Shown here: piece after piece, positions 13,202-16,140 of the stretch
Numbering within the stretch: position 1 is the stretch's first letter
Layout of the letters: each line of letters begins with the position of its first letter
NCBI GenBank assembly: GCA_900552705.1
Contig: USAX01000031.1
Coordinates: forward strand, 1 to 16,140
Origin: an uncultured Collinsella sp.
GTDB lineage: Bacteria; Actinomycetota; Coriobacteriia; Coriobacteriales; Coriobacteriaceae
DNA length: 16,140 bases
Direction of reading: 5' to 3'
Notes under the pieces: model-generated
What the model was told of the DNA's origin: nothing
Seen by the model: only the letters and a program-made list of their open reading frames with translations
Databases searched by the model: none
Position numbers and translations under genes: made by a program

Positions 13202-15730
13202 TTATTCGTTGTCGCCGGCAGTTAGCTGCGTTGCGGAGAGCGCGCCGTCGGCAGCGGTTGCGGCTGCAGCGTCGGGCCAGACCCAGTCGGTGAAGGCCGG
13301 GTGATCGTAGCCCTCATCGCACGCGAACTCGAAGGCCTCGGTGCGGAATGCCTCCCACTTATCAATCTGCTCGGCAAACTTATCGGCGTCGACCATGCGC
13401 AGCACGTCCGCGGCCAGTGCCCAGCGGTCCATGTTGTTCAGGCGCAGCATGTCGAACGGCGTTGTCGTGGAGCCTTTCTCCTCGTAGCCGTGGACGCGGA
13501 AGGCGTCGTGGCCGGGGCGGTTCCAGATCAGGCGGCGAATCGTGCCGGCATAGGCGTGGAACGCAAAGAGGACGGGCTTCTCGCCGCAGCCGAACAGCTC
13601 AGCCCAGCGCTCGTCACTGAGAGCCTGGTCGTTCTCGCAGACGTTCTGAATCTTGAGCAGATCGACCACGTTGACGAACCACACCTTGATGCCCAGCTCG
13701 CGCAGCATGTCGGTTGCAGCCAGAGCCTCGAGCGTCGGCACGTCGCCGCAGGTGGCGACCACGACGTCGGCCTCGGCGAGCGAATCGGCGGTCGATGCCC
13801 ACTCCCAGGTCGCAACGCCCTCGGCGAGCTCCGCCTTGGCCTCGTCGACCGTCTGGAAGGTCGGGGCAGGCTGCTTGCCGCAGAAGATGGCGTTGACGCA
13901 GTCAGTGGACTGGTAGACGCGCTCGGCCACGGCGAGAGCCATGTTGGCGTCGGCCGGATAGTAGGCGTTTACGATGTGCGTGTCGTTGGCCTTGTTGAGC
14001 AGCAGGTCGATAAAGCCGGGGTCCTGATGCGAGAAGCCGTTGTGGTCCTGACGCCAGACGTGGCTCGACAGCAAAATGTTAAGGCCGCTGATGGGGGCAC
14101 GCCACGGAATCTCGCGCTTGGTAGCCTCGAGCCACTTGCAGTGCTGGTTGACCATGGAGTCGACCACATGGACAAAGCTCTCGTAGGAGCTCCACACGCC
14201 GGAACGGCCAGTGAGCACGTAGGCCTCGAGGAAGCCCTCGCATTGGTGCTCGGACAGCTGCTCGACGACCTTACCGGAGCCTGCCAGCAGCTCGTCGTTG
14301 GCCTCGTCCTCGTAGAAGCCGGCGTCCCACTGCTTCTTGGTCACCTTGTAGGCAGCCTGCAGGCGGTTGGACGCGGTCTCGTCGGGACCAAAGATGCGGA
14401 AGTCATCCATGTTCTTGGCCAGAACGTCGGCAGTGTACTCACCAAAGACGCGGGCGGCCTCGGTGGAGCCCCAGCCATGACCCTTAGTTGCGACGGGGAC
14501 CTCGTGGGCATGAATATCGGGCAGCTCGAGCTCGCGACGCACCTTACCGCCGTTCGCGTTGGGGTTGGCGCCGATGCGCAGCTCGCCGGTCGGCATAAAG
14601 GCCGTCACCTCGGGGCGCACCTGGCCCTCGGGCGTAAAGAGCTCCTCGGGCTTGTAGGAACGCAGCCACTCGCGCAGCACGCGGAAGTGCTCGTGGGTGT
14701 CCTTGGCACTCGCCAGCGGCACCTGATGCGCGCGCCAGGAGTCCTCGGTCTTCTTGCCGTCGATGTGCTTGGGGCAAGTCCAGCCCTTGGGCGTACGGAA
14801 CACAATCATGGGGTAGGCCGGGCGGACCACGGTCTCGCCTGAGGCGGCCTGGGCCTGCGCGGTGGCCTTGATGTCACAGATCTCGTCAAAGACCTGCTCA
14901 AACAGGGCAGCGAAACGCGCATGAATGCTTGCGTGGCTCTCGTCGTCAAAGCCGGCGACAAAGAAGTGCGGCTTATAGCCCATGCCCTCAAAGAACTTGG
15001 TGAGCTCTTCGTCGGACACGCGGGCAAGGATGGTGGGGTTGGCGATCTTGTAGCCGTTGAGGTGCAGGATCGGCAGGACGATGCCGTCGGTTGCCGGGTT
15101 CACGAGCTTGTTGGACTGCCAAGAGGTCGCGAGCGGACCGGTCTCGGACTCGCCGTCGCCCACCACGGCCACGGCCAGCAGGCTCGGGTTGTCCATAACG
15201 GCACCGTAAGCGTGGCTGAGCGTGTAGCCGAGCTCGCCGCCCTCGTGGATGGAACCGGGCGTCTCGGGCGCAAAGTGGCTCGGGATGCCGCCGGGATAGG
15301 AGAACTGGCGGAAGAACTTCTGCAGGCCGGCCTCGTCATTGGTGATGTCGGGGCGAATCTCGCGGTAGGTGCCGTCGAGCAGCGACTGAGCAGTACCGGC
15401 GGGGCCACCGTGACCAGGGCCCATCAAGAAGATAGCATTCTGGTTGTGGTCGGCGATCAGTCGATTGACGTGACCGAACAGGAAGTTGATGCCGGGCGTG
15501 GTGCCCCAGTGGCCAACCAGGCGGTGCTTAACGTCCGGACGACCGAAGTCGCGCACCTCACCGGCTTTCTCGTCGACAAAGTCGGGGCGCATTAGCGGGT
15601 TAGAGCGAAGGTAGATCTGACCGACGGACAGATAGTTCGATGCGCGCCAATACAGGTCGACGCCCTCGAGCTCGGAAGCCGGCACCTCGTGGCCCAGCTT
15701 TTGCCACGGCGTCCCCAGTGTTTTAGCCAT
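13202..15730 (-). CDS. xfp: Phosphoketolase (xylulose 5-phosphate / fructose 6-phosphate)
   Basis: This thiamine-diphosphate enzyme splits xylulose 5-phosphate, and in many cases fructose 6-phosphate, with phosphate to acetyl phosphate plus glyceraldehyde 3-phosphate or erythrose 4-phosphate. The 842-residue length is complete (Bifidobacterium XFP is about 825). Visible motifs: GHWGTTPG (His74), GPGHGGP (His107), SYPGGIPSHFAPETPGSIHE (His152) and the ThDP motif GDGESETGP at 191-199. His74, 107 and 152 equal Bifidobacterium His64, 97 and 142 as I recall them, each shifted by 10. SSHVWRQDHNGFSHQDPGF is the conserved pyrimidine-domain segment. The ATG at 15730 follows GAAGGGA. It stands alone as a transcription unit behind LacI-type operator sites. 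It gives a bypass of glycolysis with extra ATP through acetate kinase. Whether it favours F6P or Xu5P cannot be read from sequence. Confidence 0.97.
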   Translation of the reverse strand: MAKTLGTPWQKLGHEVPASELEGVDLYWRASNYLSVGQIYLRSNPLMRPDFVDEKAGEVRDFGRPDVKHRLVGHWGTTPGINFLFGHVNRLIADHNQNAIFLMGPGHGGPAGTAQSLLDGTYREIRPDITNDEAGLQKFFRQFSYPGGIPSHFAPETPGSIHEGGELGYTLSHAYGAVMDNPSLLAVAVVGDGESETGPLATSWQSNKLVNPATDGIVLPILHLNGYKIANPTILARVSDEELTKFFEGMGYKPHFFVAGFDDESHASIHARFAALFEQVFDEICDIKATAQAQAASGETVVRPAYPMIVFRTPKGWTCPKHIDGKKTEDSWRAHQVPLASAKDTHEHFRVLREWLRSYKPEELFTPEGQVRPEVTAFMPTGELRIGANPNANGGKVRRELELPDIHAHEVPVATKGHGWGSTEAARVFGEYTADVLAKNMDDFRIFGPDETASNRLQAAYKVTKKQWDAGFYEDEANDELLAGSGKVVEQLSEHQCEGFLEAYVLTGRSGVWSSYESFVHVVDSMVNQHCKWLEATKREIPWRAPISGLNILLSSHVWRQDHNGFSHQDPGFIDLLLNKANDTHIVNAYYPADANMALAVAERVYQSTDCVNAIFCGKQPAPTFQTVDEAKAELAEGVATWEWASTADSLAEADVVVATCGDVPTLEALAATDMLRELGIKVWFVNVVDLLKIQNVCENDQALSDERWAELFGCGEKPVLFAFHAYAGTIRRLIWNRPGHDAFRVHGYEEKGSTTTPFDMLRLNNMDRWALAADVLRMVDADKFAEQIDKWEAFRTEAFEFACDEGYDHPAFTDWVWPDAAAATAADGALSATQLTAGDNE

Positions 15731-15788
15731 TGTTTATGTCCCTTCGCTGTGCGGTCACCCTCCAATACGGCAACCTTTCGTTGGGACC

Positions 15789-15834
15789 AGTATATTTGCT
15801 AAAACGTTTTATCATGGTGAAAAAACGTTTTACC
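15789..15834 (-). promoter_or_regulatory. Promoter of the phosphoketolase gene with two LacI-type operator sites
   Basis: TAAAACGTTTTA is a perfect 12-bp palindrome at 15800-15811. A second AAAACGTTTT lies at 15822-15831 within GGTGAAAAAACGTTTTACC. The centres are about 21 bases apart, two helical turns. On the minus strand TATACT (15794-15789) is a plausible -10, about 60 bases before the start codon, so the first palindrome would lie between -35 and -10. The A/T-flanked central CG is typical of LacI-family operators and a LacI-family gene ends just upstream. A third, weaker site TAAACGTGTTTA overlaps the lacI stop region (about 15926-15937). Confidence 0.6.
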
Positions 15835-15934
15835 ATCCTTATCAATCCCATCGATTAGCAAAACGCGACATTCACCTGCGGCGTTGATTGTCACAGGTAC
15901 TCCACATTCGGTCTCTGCAAATTGGTAAACGTGT

Positions 15935-16140
15935 TTAGTTGTGTTTAGTAAGCTCGAGCACGCTGTCCTTAACGATAAGCTCCGGCTCCAGAACGACCTC
16001 TTCGGCACGCCTGCCGCCCCTACCGGCAAGACGCTTGGACATGCAGCCAAAAGCATGCTCCGCAAGGACACCAGGGTCCTGCTCAATCGCGGTCAGCGCC
16101 GGCTCAAAGAGAACGTCGGCCGCCGAGTTGTCATAGCTCA
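15935..16140 (-). CDS. LacI-family transcriptional regulator, C-terminal fragment (5' part outside window)
   Basis: The last 67 codons of a minus-strand gene are visible, running in from the right edge and ending at TAA (15937-15935). The translation reads SYDNSAADVLFEPALTAIEQ, DPGVLAEHAFGCMSKRLAG, then VVLEPELIVKDSVLELTKHN. This is the end of the periplasmic-binding-like sensor domain of LacI regulators: the pattern PxLTxIxQ, a helix ending in a lysine/arginine, and the closing strand ExELIVRxS. The DNA-binding domain is outside the window. It lies in the same direction as the phosphoketolase gene 204 bases away, with LacI-type palindromes between, so local control of xfp is likely but inferred. 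Confidence 0.85.
   Translation of the reverse strand, partial: SYDNSAADVLFEPALTAIEQDPGVLAEHAFGCMSKRLAGRGGRRAEEVVLEPELIVKDSVLELTKHN

Noticed and set aside
12908..13225. + strand ORF spanning both hairpins
   Set aside because: Its sequence is made by the two palindromes, with nearly the same peptide on both strands, and it lacks a convincing ribosome-binding site.
13301..14842. 513-codon + strand ORF
   Set aside because: It lies wholly antisense to the phosphoketolase gene, has no family motifs and arises from the GC-rich codon pattern of the real gene.
15799..16086. 95-codon minus-strand ORF between lacI and xfp
   Set aside because: It overlaps the LacI coding region in another frame and the operator sites, and has no ribosome-binding site.

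Overview
This window looks like a metagenomic contig made of two unrelated parts. Bases 1 to about 2.2-2.3 kb read on the + strand and look like a Bacteroidota (Alistipes/Bacteroides-type) polysaccharide-use locus. It holds the 3' two thirds of a SusB-like GH97 alpha-glucosidase, whose stop overlaps the start of a lipoprotein FAD-dependent oxidoreductase. Within roughly 2215-2335 the oxidoreductase loses its family pattern and runs into the middle of a minus-strand MFS transporter gene. From there to the end every gene is on the minus strand and has the character of a Coriobacteriia member such as Collinsella: mannose-family PTS genes, a long phosphoketolase, GntR/UTRA and LacI regulators, and long perfect hairpins. 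The join cuts two genes at once and is best read as an assembly chimera or a very recent rearrangement.

Read in transcription order (high to low coordinates), the second part starts with the C-terminus of a LacI-family regulator (15935-16140). A promoter region with two AAAACGTTTT operator-like sites follows, then a full phosphoketolase gene (13202-15730). A 414-bp gap without a gene (12788-13201) holds two perfect long hairpins with the same apical core in opposite orientation. Next come a small unrecognised protein (12299-12787) and two overlapping GntR/UTRA regulator genes (11493-12260, 10795-11508).

The centre of the window is a six-gene operon (10601 down to 5712): two SIS-domain sugar-phosphate enzymes, then mannose-family PTS IIA, IIB, IIC and IID, ending at a clear intrinsic terminator. 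This gene content matches the Salmonella gfr operon for glucoselysine and fructoselysine (Amadori products). Both SIS proteins keep the Glu and His, 16 residues apart, that FraB/FrlB-type deglycases use. From memory, Collinsella intestinalis has been reported to consume epsilon-fructoselysine, which fits. The PTS would import and phosphorylate the glycated amine, the SIS enzymes would release glucose 6-phosphate and the amine, and the GntR pair would regulate.

Beyond the terminator are an EamA/DMT exporter (4733-5623), a second promoter region, and a second, orphan IIC-IID pair (4508 down to 2921). Its IID gene and the end of its IIC gene are base-for-base identical to the first pair over about 1063 bp, while the rest of IIC has diverged. 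Both PTS promoter regions share TTTGATACC-type boxes 33-35 bp apart with a conserved CAGGTT between them, which suggests one regulator for both transporters. No tRNA, rRNA, CRISPR array or transposase was seen.
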